Shown: in pieces, positions 17,881 through 27,104 of the stretch
Layout: each line of letters begins with the position of its first letter
Position numbering within the stretch: position 1 is the stretch's first letter
Assembly (NCBI GenBank): GCA_947493885.1
Contig: CANLTE010000005.1
Coordinates: forward strand, 186,001 to 250,000
Direction: 5' to 3'
DNA: 64,000 nt
DNA from: an uncultured Maribacter sp.
GTDB lineage: Bacteria > Bacteroidota > Bacteroidia > Flavobacteriales > Flavobacteriaceae
Position numbers and translations under genes: made by a program
Notes under the pieces: generated by a model
The model's input: the letters and a program-made list of their open reading frames with translations, nothing else
Database searches by the model: none
What the model was told of the DNA's origin: nothing

Positions 17881-17944
17881 TCAATTTGAAAATTAATCAA
17901 TTTGAAAATGTACCAATTGATCTATTGTTACATTCACCAATTGG
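17881..17944. repeat. Short direct repeats between sdhA and sdhB
   Basis: The 74-base gap between sdhA and sdhB holds TCAATTTGAAAA twice (17881-17892 and 17897-17908), then ACCAATTG twice (17912-17919 and 17936-17943), the second inside the palindrome CCAATTGG at 17937-17944. The function, if any, is unknown; it might affect mRNA processing or relative expression of the subunits. Confidence 0.7.
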
Positions 17945-17948
17945 TAAA

Positions 17949-19964
17949 TTATTTGTACGAACGTTGTTTTAGTTCAATATCGTTAAACTCTAATTCTTCC
18001 TTATGGAGCACTGCATCAGCAGGTTCTCCTTTATATTCCCAAGCAGAAACATATGCATAATCTTGATCATTACGCTTTGCTTCACCTTTTTGTTCGCCAT
18101 CAAGCTCCACAGACTCTTCTCTAAAGTGTCCACCACAAGATTCATTACGAGTTAATGCATCTTTTGCGAATAACTCTCCAAGTTCTAAGAAATCTGCTAC
18201 TCTTCCTGCCTTTTCCAATTCTGGATTAAGACTATCTGCAGTACCGGGAACTTTAACTTCTTTCCAAAACTCCTCACGAATTGCTTTAATTTCAGCCATA
18301 GCTTCTTTTAAACCTTTTTCGTTTCTGGCCATTCCAACCTTATCCCACATTACTTTACCAAGTCTTTTGTGGAAATGATCAACAGATTTTGTTCCGTTGT
18401 TATTAATAAAGAAATCTATTTTTTCCTTTACTTCTTTTTCAGCTTGATCAAACTCTGGCGAATCCGTTGGTATTTTACCGGTACGAATATCATCAGAAAG
18501 GTAATCTCCAATGGTATATGGTAATACAAAATAACCATCTGCAAGACCTTGCATTAATGCCGAGGCACCAAGTCTATTAGCTCCGTGATCAGAGAAATTA
18601 GCTTCACCTATACAATATAAACCAGGAACAGTAGTCATTAAGTTGTAATCTACCCAAACACCTCCCATTGTGTAGTGCGTCGCTGGGTAAATCATCATTG
18701 GTGTTTTATACGGGTTTTCATCAACGATTTTTTCATACATCTGAAAAAGGTTTCCGTATTTAGCTTCTACTATTGCCTGACCTAATTCATAAACTTTAGC
18801 AGCAGAAGGATTATTAATACCTTGAATTTTGGCTTGTTCTTTTCCATAACGCTCAATAGCTGAAGCAAAATCTAAGTAAACAGCCTCTCCCGTTGCATTT
18901 ACTCCATATCCTGCATCACAACGCTCTTTAGCCGCTCTTGACGCAACATCTCGTGGCACCAAATTACCAAAGGCTGGGTATCTTCTTTCTAAGTAGTAGT
19001 CTCTTTCATCTTCAGACAAATCAGTAGGTTTTTTACGACCTTCTCTAATTGCCATTACATCTTCCATATTCTTCGGCACCCAAATACGTCCATCATTACG
19101 AAGAGACTCTGACATCAAAGTTAATTTAGATTGATAGTCTCCTGAACGTGGTATACAAGTTGGGTGAATTTGGGTATAGCAAGGGTTAGCAAAAAAAGCT
19201 CCTTTTTTATGTATTTTCCAAGCTGCGGTAACATTAGATCCCATAGCGTTGGTAGATAAAAAATAAACATTACCATAACCCCCAGTAGCAACAACTACAG
19301 CATGAGCTGAGTGACGTTCAATTTCTCCTGTAATTAAATTACGAGCAATAATTCCTCTTGCTTTACCATCTATTTTAACCACATCAAGCATTTCATGCCT
19401 ATTGTGCATCTCAATTTTACCACGAGCAATTTGTCTATTCATTGCTGAATAAGCCCCAAGAAGTAATTGTTGTCCTGTTTGTCCTTTTGCATAAAAAGTA
19501 CGTGAAACTAACACACCACCAAATGAACGGTTATCTAAAAGTCCTCCATAATCTCTTGCAAATGGAACACCTTGCGCAACACATTGATCAATAATGTTTG
19601 CGGAAACCTCAGCCAAACGATACACGTTTGCTTCACGAGAGCGGTAATCTCCACCTTTTACGGTATCGTAAAAAAGGCGATAAGTACTATCACCATCTCC
19701 TTGATAATTTTTAGCAGCATTTATTCCTCCTTGAGCCGCAATTGAGTGTGCTCTTCTTGGAGAATCTTGATATGCAAACGCTTTTACATTATATCCAAGT
19801 TCTGCCAAAGTAGCAGCAGCAGAACCACCAGCTAATCCGGTACCAACAACTATAATATCAATATTACGTTTATTGGCAGGGTTAACAAGGTTAATTTTAT
19901 CTTTATACGAAGTCCATTTATCCTTAATGGGTCCTGCAGGTATTTTTGAATCTAATACAGACAT
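17949..19964 (-). CDS. sdhA: Succinate dehydrogenase / fumarate reductase flavoprotein subunit
   Basis: Catalytic FAD-containing subunit of complex II, 671 residues. The FAD-binding start is [20 protein letters not shown]. The covalent-flavin histidine lies in [20 protein letters not shown]. The active-site region is visible at [11 protein letters not shown], and the later FAD contact at [20 protein letters not shown]. The protein is typical in length for the Bacteroidota type. It lies 14 bases after sdhC and 74 before sdhB, in the order sdhC-sdhA-sdhB. Direction of the reaction (succinate oxidation or fumarate reduction) cannot be told from sequence. Confidence 0.96.
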   Translation of the reverse strand: MSVLDSKIPAGPIKDKWTSYKDKINLVNPANKRNIDIIVVGTGLAGGSAAATLAELGYNVKAFAYQDSPRRAHSIAAQGGINAAKNYQGDGDSTYRLFYDTVKGGDYRSREANVYRLAEVSANIIDQCVAQGVPFARDYGGLLDNRSFGGVLVSRTFYAKGQTGQQLLLGAYSAMNRQIARGKIEMHNRHEMLDVVKIDGKARGIIARNLITGEIERHSAHAVVVATGGYGNVYFLSTNAMGSNVTAAWKIHKKGAFFANPCYTQIHPTCIPRSGDYQSKLTLMSESLRNDGRIWVPKNMEDVMAIREGRKKPTDLSEDERDYYLERRYPAFGNLVPRDVASRAAKERCDAGYGVNATGEAVYLDFASAIERYGKEQAKIQGINNPSAAKVYELGQAIVEAKYGNLFQMYEKIVDENPYKTPMMIYPATHYTMGGVWVDYNLMTTVPGLYCIGEANFSDHGANRLGASALMQGLADGYFVLPYTIGDYLSDDIRTGKIPTDSPEFDQAEKEVKEKIDFFINNNGTKSVDHFHKRLGKVMWDKVGMARNEKGLKEAMAEIKAIREEFWKEVKVPGTADSLNPELEKAGRVADFLELGELFAKDALTRNESCGGHFREESVELDGEQKGEAKRNDQDYAYVSAWEYKGEPADAVLHKEELEFNDIELKQRSYK

Positions 19965-19978
19965 AAGAAATGGTATTA

Positions 19979-20650
19979 TTAATGGTTAAAATGATGAAAA
20001 AGTGCAATAACAATAAATCCTAATGGAATAAGAATCGCATATGCTTTTCCAAAACCTTTTAAACCGTTGGTATATTTGTTGTTTGCTCCTACTGATTGAA
20101 AAGCCGAATTAAACCCATGTAATAAATGAAGTGCTAAGAAAACAAATCCTAAACAATACAAGGCAACACGCCAAATTGGAACAAATTTTTCTTGTAACTC
20201 ATGAAAGTATCTATACGAACCATTGTGTAATCCGCTCATGTCACCAACAATGTACTTGGTATTAATCTCAGGAATCCAAAAATCTATAAAGTGAATAACT
20301 AAGAAAATTAAAATAAACAAGCCACTGTAAATCATGTTTCTACTTACCCATGTAGAATTTGCCCCTCCATTGTTTTTTGCATAATTAACAACCCTTGCTG
20401 ATCTGTTTTTAAACTCTAAAACAAACCCCATCACAAAGTGATAAATTACGCCAAAGAGCAATACAGGTTGCAAGGCATATTGAATTAACGGGTTAGTTCC
20501 CATAAAATGAGAGACCTCATTAAAGGTATCCGCACTAAAAACCGATAAAATATTAATCGCAAAATGTTGTAAGAGAAAAAACATTAGGAAAAATGCAGAA
20601 AGTGCCATTGTTACCTTTCTACCAATTGAAGATTTAAAAAATCCACTCAT
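19979..20650 (-). CDS. sdhC: Succinate dehydrogenase cytochrome b subunit
   Basis: Membrane anchor of complex II, 223 residues with five hydrophobic helices, the fused type that binds two b hemes and the quinone. Histidines that may ligate heme appear in [32 protein letters not shown] and [14 protein letters not shown]. The N terminus [20 protein letters not shown] is typical of the Bacteroidota family. It is the first gene of the operon, with a well-formed promoter candidate 20 bases upstream of the start. Confidence 0.95.
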   Translation of the reverse strand: MSGFFKSSIGRKVTMALSAFFLMFFLLQHFAINILSVFSADTFNEVSHFMGTNPLIQYALQPVLLFGVIYHFVMGFVLEFKNRSARVVNYAKNNGGANSTWVSRNMIYSGLFILIFLVIHFIDFWIPEINTKYIVGDMSGLHNGSYRYFHELQEKFVPIWRVALYCLGFVFLALHLLHGFNSAFQSVGANNKYTNGLKGFGKAYAILIPLGFIVIALFHHFNH

Positions 20651-20669
20651 GTTATAAAATTTGATTTCA

Positions 20670-20700
20670 CAAATTTACTCCACAAACCAGTCTTGAACAA
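20670..20700 (-). promoter_or_regulatory. Promoter of the sdhCAB operon
   Basis: Read on the minus strand, TTG (20700-20698), a 20-base spacer and TAAATTTG (20677-20670) match the Bacteroidota -33/-7 consensus. The sdhC start codon lies 19 bases further on, giving a short leader. Confidence 0.65.
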
Positions 20701-20918
20701 GTTTTAAAAGCCCAGAATTGTTATTTAGAATGGGTTTAAAGAAAAAAATGTTATATAGTGTTTTCCCTATGTCACAGAACAATTAATTGCCTTAACCATC
20801 TCATAGTTTAAACGTAAAACATACGTTTTTACACAAATTTTTGCAATCAAAAAAAAACAGTCTTACTTTGATAAATAATAATCGTATTTTAAATTAAAGC
20901 ATTAACCTAAGCACAAAA

Positions 20919-21809
20919 ATGGATATCGGATTATTATCTGTAAGCATGGGTGTTTATTCAACTAAACGCATTGCTGAAGAAGCCCAAAATGCCGGACATT
21001 ATATAGAACAAATAGATCACACTAAATGTTCGGTAAAACTTGGTTCTGGCAAACCACAAGTATATTATCAAGGTGATAATATTACCAATGAGTTTAATGC
21101 CATTATCCCAAGAATTGGATCAAAAGTTACGCGCCATGGTATTGCCATTGTGAAACAATTTGAAATGAATGGTGTTTTTAGTACCGCCAGGGCATTAAGC
21201 ATTGCAAGAGCAAGAAATAAGGTGCGTACCATGCAAATCATGGGCAGAAAAGGTATTCCTATTCCTCCAACATTATTTTCAATAAACCCAGATGATATTG
21301 AAGAACAAATAGAGCTTCTAGGTGGAGCACCTGTAATTATAAAGTTGCAGGAAGGCACTCACGGCTTAGGGGTTATTCTTGCCGATAGTAAAAAGTCAGC
21401 AAAATCCATTATAGATACATTTTACAAAATGGACACCAGCATTTTGCTTCAAAAATACATTCAAGAAGCTAATGGTGAAGACATTAGAGTTATAGTAGTC
21501 GGCAATAAAATTGTAGCTAGTATGAAAAGAATAAGTGAGATTGGAGACTTTAGATCTAACATGCATCGAGGAGCTGAAGCCCAAAAAGTAACGCTCACAT
21601 CTCAGGAACGATATATTGCATTAAACGCAACCAAACACCTTGGGCTAGGTGTTGCTGGGGTTGATTTAATGCGCTCAAAAAAAGGCCCCTTGTTAATAGA
21701 GGTAAATGCATCACCAGGGCTAAAGGGAATAGAAGCTGCAACAAATGTAAATGTTGCCAAGGAGATTATAAATTATGTTGAAAAAAATGGATATCACCGA
21801 GGAAAATAA
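20919..21809 (+). CDS. rimK: RimK-family ATP-grasp alpha-L-glutamate ligase
   Basis: ATP-grasp ligase of the RimK family (296 residues), which adds glutamate residues to the C terminus of ribosomal protein S6 in characterised members. The N-terminal pre-ATP-grasp domain starts MDIGLLSVSMGVYSTKRIAE. The ATP-binding region includes VIIKLQEGTHGLGVILADS and LLQKYIQEANGEDIRVIVVG. The metal-binding end is GVAGVDLMRSKKGPLLIEVN with NASPGLKGIE. It overlaps the deacylase gene downstream by 35 bases, so the two are tightly coupled. Substrate (S6 or another protein or small molecule) is inferred only from the family. Confidence 0.9.
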   Translation: MDIGLLSVSMGVYSTKRIAEEAQNAGHYIEQIDHTKCSVKLGSGKPQVYYQGDNITNEFNAIIPRIGSKVTRHGIAIVKQFEMNGVFSTARALSIARARNKVRTMQIMGRKGIPIPPTLFSINPDDIEEQIELLGGAPVIIKLQEGTHGLGVILADSKKSAKSIIDTFYKMDTSILLQKYIQEANGEDIRVIVVGNKIVASMKRISEIGDFRSNMHRGAEAQKVTLTSQERYIALNATKHLGLGVAGVDLMRSKKGPLLIEVNASPGLKGIEAATNVNVAKEIINYVEKNGYHRGK

Positions 21810-22746
21810 ATCCATAACTATAAATGGAAGTGTAATAAAACCGGGTCAACATAAAATGGTTCGTATTGGCATATCTCGACTTCCAACAGGAACCTTAATT
21901 GACATTCCTATACATGTTTTTAATGCTAAAAAAGCGGGGCCGACAGTTTTAGTTCAAGCGGGTTTACATGGTGATGAAATTAATGGAGTGGAAACCTTAA
22001 GAAGAATGCTTCAAAAAAAAATGTTTACCATTACAAAAGGTGCCATCATAGTGGTTCCTATTTTAAATGTTTTTGGTTTTATTCATTTTTCTAGAGACGT
22101 ACCCGACGGAAAAGATGTAAACAGAAGCTTTCCTGGTACAAAAATGGGGTCACTTGCTAATAGAATTGCATATCATTACACCTCTGAAATTTTACCTCAA
22201 ATAGATTTGGGCATAGATTTACATACTGGAGGAGCGCAACGACACAATTTTCCGCAGGTAAGATATTCTATGGATGACCAAAAAAGTAAGGCACTAGCAT
22301 TGGCATTTAACGCCCCATTTTATATGCCTTCTAAATTAATTTCAGGTTCTTTTAGAAAAGCAACCTTTAAAATGGGAATTCCTACCATTGTTTATGAAGC
22401 AGGAGAAAGCATGCGCTTTAATGAATTTGCTATTGAACAAGGTATTCTAGGAATAAAAAATGTATTGCATCATTTAGAAATGCTGTCAACAAATTCTAAA
22501 AAAGAAAAAAAAACTGTTCATCTCCAAAAAACAAAGTGGGTACGTGCTCCGAAAGCGGGCATGTTTATTCCTGCAGTTATTAACGGGGTATTTGTTAAAA
22601 AAGGAGAAATCATTGGAAACATTACGGACACTATAGCTGAAAAAACCAGCAACGTAAAATCTCCTATGGATGGCTATATTTTTTGTTTAAATCATCAAGC
22701 AGTAATCAATCAAGGTGATGCTTTATTCCATATTGGAGCAGTTTAA
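21775..22746 (+). CDS. Succinylglutamate desuccinylase/aspartoacylase family protein
   Basis: Zinc-dependent deacylase or carboxypeptidase-like enzyme of the AstE/AspA family, 323 residues. The zinc motif is AGLHGDEINGVE (histidine and glutamate), with the third ligand in GIDLHTGGAQRHNFPQVR. The core NRSFPGTKMGSLANRIAY matches the family. The last 75 residues resemble a biotinyl-lipoyl-like beta barrel (KAGMFIPAVINGVFVKKGE). It overlaps the rimK-like gene by 35 bases, an arrangement seen in many marine bacteria, and may act on the product or substrate of that ligase. An alternative start at 21787 would reduce the overlap. Confidence 0.9.
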   Translation: MLKKMDITEENKSITINGSVIKPGQHKMVRIGISRLPTGTLIDIPIHVFNAKKAGPTVLVQAGLHGDEINGVETLRRMLQKKMFTITKGAIIVVPILNVFGFIHFSRDVPDGKDVNRSFPGTKMGSLANRIAYHYTSEILPQIDLGIDLHTGGAQRHNFPQVRYSMDDQKSKALALAFNAPFYMPSKLISGSFRKATFKMGIPTIVYEAGESMRFNEFAIEQGILGIKNVLHHLEMLSTNSKKEKKTVHLQKTKWVRAPKAGMFIPAVINGVFVKKGEIIGNITDTIAEKTSNVKSPMDGYIFCLNHQAVINQGDALFHIGAV

Positions 22747-22756
22747 GGTTGTGCTT

Positions 22757-22778
22757 AACAAACTAAATAGTTTGTTTT
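22757..22778 (+). terminator. Weak terminator-like hairpin after the deacylase gene
   Basis: AACAAACTA and TAGTTTGTT form a 9-bp AT-rich stem with almost no loop, ending in TTTT. It lies 10 bases after the stop codon. Stability is low, so this is tentative. Confidence 0.35.
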
Positions 22779-22935
22779 AAATGCTCCTTCTTAAATTGTT
22801 GAATTAATTTGTGCAGTTCATCGATATTTTAAAGAACAAAGTCTACAAACTTGTACAAAGCATTTCAATTATTCAATTCCTTGAACAAACCACATAGTCG
22901 GTTTTTCTATATTTAGGTAAATTAGCATTTTAAAA

Positions 22936-23337
22936 CTATTTTTCCATATCTCTGAGCTGTATGGAAAGTGCTTTAGTAGAAAGTTGAACTTCAATTAAGC
23001 TTAAAATCAAGGAAATCATTAATGCAAAAAGGCTTATTCCAAAAACGAGATTTGCCCAAAAATTAAGCTCTATATAAATTAAAAACATAGTAATTACAGC
23101 TAGCAAAAAGCTTATAATTGCTACCGCCTGCATGTTCTTAATTATAGACAACCTTTTGCGCAATTTTTTAACCTGTAGCCCTAAAATATCAGACTCGGTT
23201 TCTTGATATTTTCGATGTAATTGTCGAATAAGTGCTGCTATTGCTAAATATCTTGCATTATACGCGAGCATTGTTAAGGAAATTGCTGGAAAAAGAAGTG
23301 CTGGAATACTGAGAGATAAATTCATTGTTGTTAACAT
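22936..23337 (-). CDS. DUF2721 family membrane protein
   Basis: A 133-residue membrane protein of the DUF2721 family. It has an N-terminal hydrophobic stretch (PALLFPAISLTMLAYNAR), a charged cytoplasmic segment (ALIRQLHRKYQETES) and two further helices (AVAIISFLLAVITMFLIYI and LVFGISLFALMISLILSL). Function is unknown throughout the family. Its start codon overlaps the stop of the cupin gene (TAATG), so translation is coupled to it. Confidence 0.87.
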   Translation of the reverse strand: MLTTMNLSLSIPALLFPAISLTMLAYNARYLAIAALIRQLHRKYQETESDILGLQVKKLRKRLSIIKNMQAVAIISFLLAVITMFLIYIELNFWANLVFGISLFALMISLILSLIEVQLSTKALSIQLRDMEK

Positions 23338-23675
23338 TAATCAATTGCTATTCCAAAGTACGTCCATTCTACATTCTCTGAAAAAGGGTTGCTTTGTCCA
23401 TGCAGCTCATTAGGTTCAATGGTAATACAATCTCCTTCTGAAACTAAAATTTCTTTTCCTTCAACTAAAAAATTTGCTTTACCCTTAGTAATATGAAAAA
23501 CTTCATACATAGTTTCGTGTTTATGAAGATCAACGGAATCTCCAGGCTTGAAAACTGCTGAACCATACATCATTAATTGCGGTATTTCCCCTTTTTTAAT
23601 AAATACCCTCTTCATTATATCAGGATTATGAGAAACCCCTTCTTCTGGAAGCGTTTTTGAGTTTATTTTTTTCAT
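23337..23675 (-). CDS. Cupin-domain protein
   Basis: A small (112-residue) single-domain cupin. The two conserved motifs are visible: PGDSVDLHKHETMYEVFHIT, with the metal-binding histidines and glutamate, and EGDCITIEPNELHGQSNP, with the last histidine. Such proteins range from isomerases to ligand-binding sensors, and the sequence does not decide. I start at the ATG at 23675; the preceding TTG is in frame. The gene lies 8 bases from the secreted VPS10-like gene upstream and is coupled by TAATG to the DUF2721 gene. Confidence 0.9.
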   Translation of the reverse strand: MKKINSKTLPEEGVSHNPDIMKRVFIKKGEIPQLMMYGSAVFKPGDSVDLHKHETMYEVFHITKGKANFLVEGKEILVSEGDCITIEPNELHGQSNPFSENVEWTYFGIAID

Positions 23676-23683
23676 CAAAAAAT

Positions 23684-26536
23684 CTATTTTATTTCAAAAC
23701 TAATTTTCTCATTTTGACCGTTACCTGAAATTTCTAATACATACCTCCCTTTTGTTAAATACGTTTTACCATTTTGCGCTACTTTAAGTTTTGTTTTATT
23801 TTTTCTCAAGTACGCGGATTTGCCAGATTTGGTAAAAGCTACATCATATGAAAGCAAATTAAATCCTTTATCTGCCTTTACTTCTACTGAGCTTATAATA
23901 ATGTTATCTAAGGTTTTAACATTTACTAGGTAAGTACCAGACTTTGACGTTTTAAATGTAATATCTAAGCCTGGTGTTGTTGGTTCGCTCCACGAACTTC
24001 TGGTGTCTCCCCAATTTTCTGAGTACTTAATATCATCCACATCGAAAATCAACAGGTCTTTTTCAAAATTTTCTTTAGTTAATTGTTGTAATGTGCTAAT
24101 ATCTGCCTGATATATACTTCTACCATGAGTTCCAACTAACAAATGTTTAGCGCGCGGTTGTATTACCAAATCATGCACAGCTACATTAGGCATTCCGTTT
24201 TTAAAAGCTTCCCAAGATTTTCCTTTATTAAATGAAACATAAAGCCCATTATCTGTTCCAACAAAAAGTAGATTTTCATTTTCAGAATCCTCAATAATTA
24301 CATTTACAGGTGATGCTGGAATATTGGAAGTAATATTCTTCCAGGTTTTCCCAAAATCATCACTTCTATAAACATATGATGTAAAATCATCACTTCTATA
24401 TCCGTTTAAAGTAACGTACACACGTTCTGCTTTATGTTTTGATGCTAATACACGACTAACCCAAAGATTCTGCGGAAGGGATTTTGAAATATTCATCCAA
24501 TTACCTCCTCCGTTTTTTGATATATGCATAAGCCCATCATCGGTTCCAGCATATAAAATCCCAAACTTAAAAGGTGATTCCGATATTGTGGTAATGGTAC
24601 CAAACGCAACATTTCCTTTTTTACCTCCTTGGGTTAAATCTGAAGAAATGATTTCCCAATCATTTCCTTGATTCATTGACCTATGCAGTTTATTGCTACC
24701 TAGATACAATATGTCTTGATTATGACTTGATAATAGAATAGGAGTTTGCCAATTAAAGCGAAACGGAGCCTCACCCAACTCATGCTTTGGCTGGATATAT
24801 TTTTTATCTCCCGTTTCTAGATTCAATCTAAAATAATTACCAAATTGATATCCAGTATAGACTATATTGGAATTTCTATTATCAATTTGAACTTGCATAC
24901 CATCGCCTCCTAAAATAGATTTCCATGGATATTGACCTGTTTGATGCCATCTGGAATTTTCTTTAGCGTTATGAGCTCCTTTCCAAACACCATTATCTTG
25001 CAAACCACCATAAACATTATAGGGTTTTTCGTTATCCACATTTACCGTATAAAACTGGCCCAGCGTTTCTGAGTTGTTTTTTATCCAATGCTCGCCTTCA
25101 TCATATGTTATATTAACCCCACCATCGTTACCGTTAATAATATGTTTTGGCATTTGAGGATTTATCCATAACGCATGATGATCAGCATGCACATTATCTC
25201 CACTAATATTTTCAAACGTTTTTCCTCCATCATCTGATTTTATAAGAGGAACTCCAGCTAAGTATAACTTATCTACATCATTTGGGTTAACCCTTATTTG
25301 CGCAAAATAATATCCATAACTATAAAAAAGATCATCAATATAATTTTCATTTTGCTTTGTCCAAGTTGCACCTGCATTATCTGACCGATAAACCTCGGCA
25401 CCAACAACTGGAGTATCAAAAAGCATGGCATTTGCATTTTCTAGATATTTGGCCAAGTCAACAGGTTTTACAGCGCCACTTCGAACCATATTTTTAACAT
25501 TCTCTGCCTTGTATTTCTCCTGAAATCCGTTCGTTTTTAAAAAATCATTTAATTTTTTATCTGTAATCTTTAAAAACGCTTCTACAGTCATTGTTTTAAA
25601 ATCGTTTTTAACTAACTCAGCGCTTTTATCACTTTTAGCATCTTCATTTTTTTTCCTTCTAAATTGATTGTCATGAACTATATAAACTGTGTTTTCATTA
25701 AATACTGTCAAACCAATTCTACCTACACCTTCGCCTGTTGGCAAACCACTTTGTTCAGTACTAATTCTTTTCCATGAACTACCTCCGTCTGTACTTTTAT
25801 AAACCCCTGAGCTATTACCATTACCTGTAAAATTCCATGCCTTCCTATCTTTTTGCCATGCCGCAGCATACATTATATTATAATTCTGAGGAGCATGAGC
25901 AACATCAATAATTCCAGTTGACTCATTAACAAACAACGTTTTATTCCAGGTTTGACCACCATCTAATGTTTTATATATGCCTCTTTCTTTATTCGGAGAG
26001 TATAAGTGTCCCGTAACTCCAACAACCACCTCATTTGGATTCTTAGGATTTATAACAATCCGTCCAATGTGATGAGAATCTTTCAAACCCATATTTTGCC
26101 AGGTTTTTCCTTTATCTATAGATTTCAGAATGCCTATCCCAGCATAAGAGGAACGCGAAGCATTGTTTTCTCCTGTACCTACCCAAATTGTTCCATTACC
26201 CCAATCTACCGCTATATCGCCAACATTTTGGGTTTCTGAATTATCTAAAATTGGCGTAAAAGAAGTTCCGTTATTATTGGTATACCATAGCCCTCCAGAA
26301 GCATAGCCAACATAAAATTCTATAGGATTATTGGGATTAACATCTATATCTACAACTCTACCACTCATTACAGAAGGCCCTATGTTTTTAAGTGGAATAT
26401 TTTTTACTAAAGAGTTTATTTCCAGCTGCTGTTTTTGTAAAAGTGCTTTTTCAATTGCTTGTGCAGAGGTGGGTTCTGATTGACCGTAACTAAAGAACGA
26501 AAACCCAATTACGGGCAACAAATAAGCTAACTTCAT
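23684..26536 (-). CDS. Secreted VPS10/sortilin-type beta-propeller protein
   Basis: A 950-residue exported protein beginning with a signal peptide (MKLAYLLPVIGFSFFSYG). It is built of BNR/Asp-box repeats typical of VPS10-sortilin and glycosyl-hydrolase-like propellers: SIDKGKTWQNMGL, TLDGGQTWNKTLF, STDGGSSWKRIS, RSDNAGATWTKQ, SDDGGKTFENIS, KNGGGNWMNISK and NKGKSWEAFKNG. About 90 residues (roughly 285-375, DAKSDKSAEL to PVVGAEVYRS) look like a helical insertion within the propeller. The last 130 residues form a separate beta-rich end and lack an obvious Por sorting tail. These proteins are common in Bacteroidota; no enzymatic activity is established. It is the first gene of a likely three-gene unit with the cupin and DUF2721 genes. 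Confidence 0.9.
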   Translation of the reverse strand: MKLAYLLPVIGFSFFSYGQSEPTSAQAIEKALLQKQQLEINSLVKNIPLKNIGPSVMSGRVVDIDVNPNNPIEFYVGYASGGLWYTNNNGTSFTPILDNSETQNVGDIAVDWGNGTIWVGTGENNASRSSYAGIGILKSIDKGKTWQNMGLKDSHHIGRIVINPKNPNEVVVGVTGHLYSPNKERGIYKTLDGGQTWNKTLFVNESTGIIDVAHAPQNYNIMYAAAWQKDRKAWNFTGNGNSSGVYKSTDGGSSWKRISTEQSGLPTGEGVGRIGLTVFNENTVYIVHDNQFRRKKNEDAKSDKSAELVKNDFKTMTVEAFLKITDKKLNDFLKTNGFQEKYKAENVKNMVRSGAVKPVDLAKYLENANAMLFDTPVVGAEVYRSDNAGATWTKQNENYIDDLFYSYGYYFAQIRVNPNDVDKLYLAGVPLIKSDDGGKTFENISGDNVHADHHALWINPQMPKHIINGNDGGVNITYDEGEHWIKNNSETLGQFYTVNVDNEKPYNVYGGLQDNGVWKGAHNAKENSRWHQTGQYPWKSILGGDGMQVQIDNRNSNIVYTGYQFGNYFRLNLETGDKKYIQPKHELGEAPFRFNWQTPILLSSHNQDILYLGSNKLHRSMNQGNDWEIISSDLTQGGKKGNVAFGTITTISESPFKFGILYAGTDDGLMHISKNGGGNWMNISKSLPQNLWVSRVLASKHKAERVYVTLNGYRSDDFTSYVYRSDDFGKTWKNITSNIPASPVNVIIEDSENENLLFVGTDNGLYVSFNKGKSWEAFKNGMPNVAVHDLVIQPRAKHLLVGTHGRSIYQADISTLQQLTKENFEKDLLIFDVDDIKYSENWGDTRSSWSEPTTPGLDITFKTSKSGTYLVNVKTLDNIIISSVEVKADKGFNLLSYDVAFTKSGKSAYLRKNKTKLKVAQNGKTYLTKGRYVLEISGNGQNEKISFEIK

Positions 26537-26719
26537 TTCGAGAAAATTTTATCCAATTTATTATGGGAAGTTAGGAATAACTTTAGGGTAAGACAAAAAA
26601 TTTATTATTCTCTAAATTATGTTATTACATTTTACAAAACACTAATTAACAGGATATAAAATTGTAAATACAATATAATTTTTGTTAATTTATTAACAAA
26701 TAACCAATAATATAAACAA

Positions 26720-27016
26720 ATGGAAGAGTATTTACCGTTAATTATTCAGTTAGCATCGGGCGCCCTAGGTGGTAACGTTGCTGGAAAATTGCTTAAAAAC
26801 TTATCACTAGGAACCTTAGGAAACTCCATTGTTGGAATTTTAGGAGGCGGTCTTGGTGGATCATTATTAGGAATGCTTGGCATTGGAGCTGGAGCGGCCG
26901 CAGGAGGAGACGCCATGGATATTTCTAGTATACTTGGAAGCGTCGCTGGTGGCGGTGTAGGTGGCGGTGTAGTAATGGCAATCATTGGAGCCATTAAAAA
27001 AGCCATGGCTAAATAA
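26720..27016 (+). CDS. Small glycine-zipper membrane protein, hypothetical
   Basis: A 98-residue protein very rich in glycine and alanine. Most of its length is hydrophobic with small residues at regular spacing (SIVGILGGGLGGSLLGMLGI and GSVAGGGVGGGVVMAIIGAI), the pattern of glycine-zipper membrane helices. It has no signal peptide cleavage site and ends with a basic tail (KKAMAK). I do not recognise a named family, though similar short proteins occur in flavobacteria. It appears monocistronic and has its own terminator. A structural membrane or oligomer-forming role is an inference from composition only. Confidence 0.75.
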   Translation: MEEYLPLIIQLASGALGGNVAGKLLKNLSLGTLGNSIVGILGGGLGGSLLGMLGIGAGAAAGGDAMDISSILGSVAGGGVGGGVVMAIIGAIKKAMAK

Positions 27017-27039
27017 GAAAAAACCAACCAAAAATTTGG

Positions 27040-27070
27040 AAAAGGAGTTCAGTTTGGAGCTCCTTTTTTA
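27040..27070 (+). terminator. Terminator after the glycine-zipper gene
   Basis: AAAAGGAGTTC pairs with GAGCTCCTTTT (one G-U pair) around the loop AGTTTG and runs into a T tract. It lies 24 bases after the stop codon. Confidence 0.85.
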
Positions 27071-27104
27071 TTGTAGTATTTTCAGCTAATAAAATGTTTT
27101 ATAC

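Noticed and set aside
22747-22935. Possible small gene between the deacylase and DUF2721 genes
   Set aside because: No frame of useful length or start context; only a weak hairpin near the deacylase stop.
26746-27027. Proline-rich frame opposite the glycine-zipper gene
   Set aside because: Pro/Ala-rich composition is the expected antisense of a Gly-rich gene.
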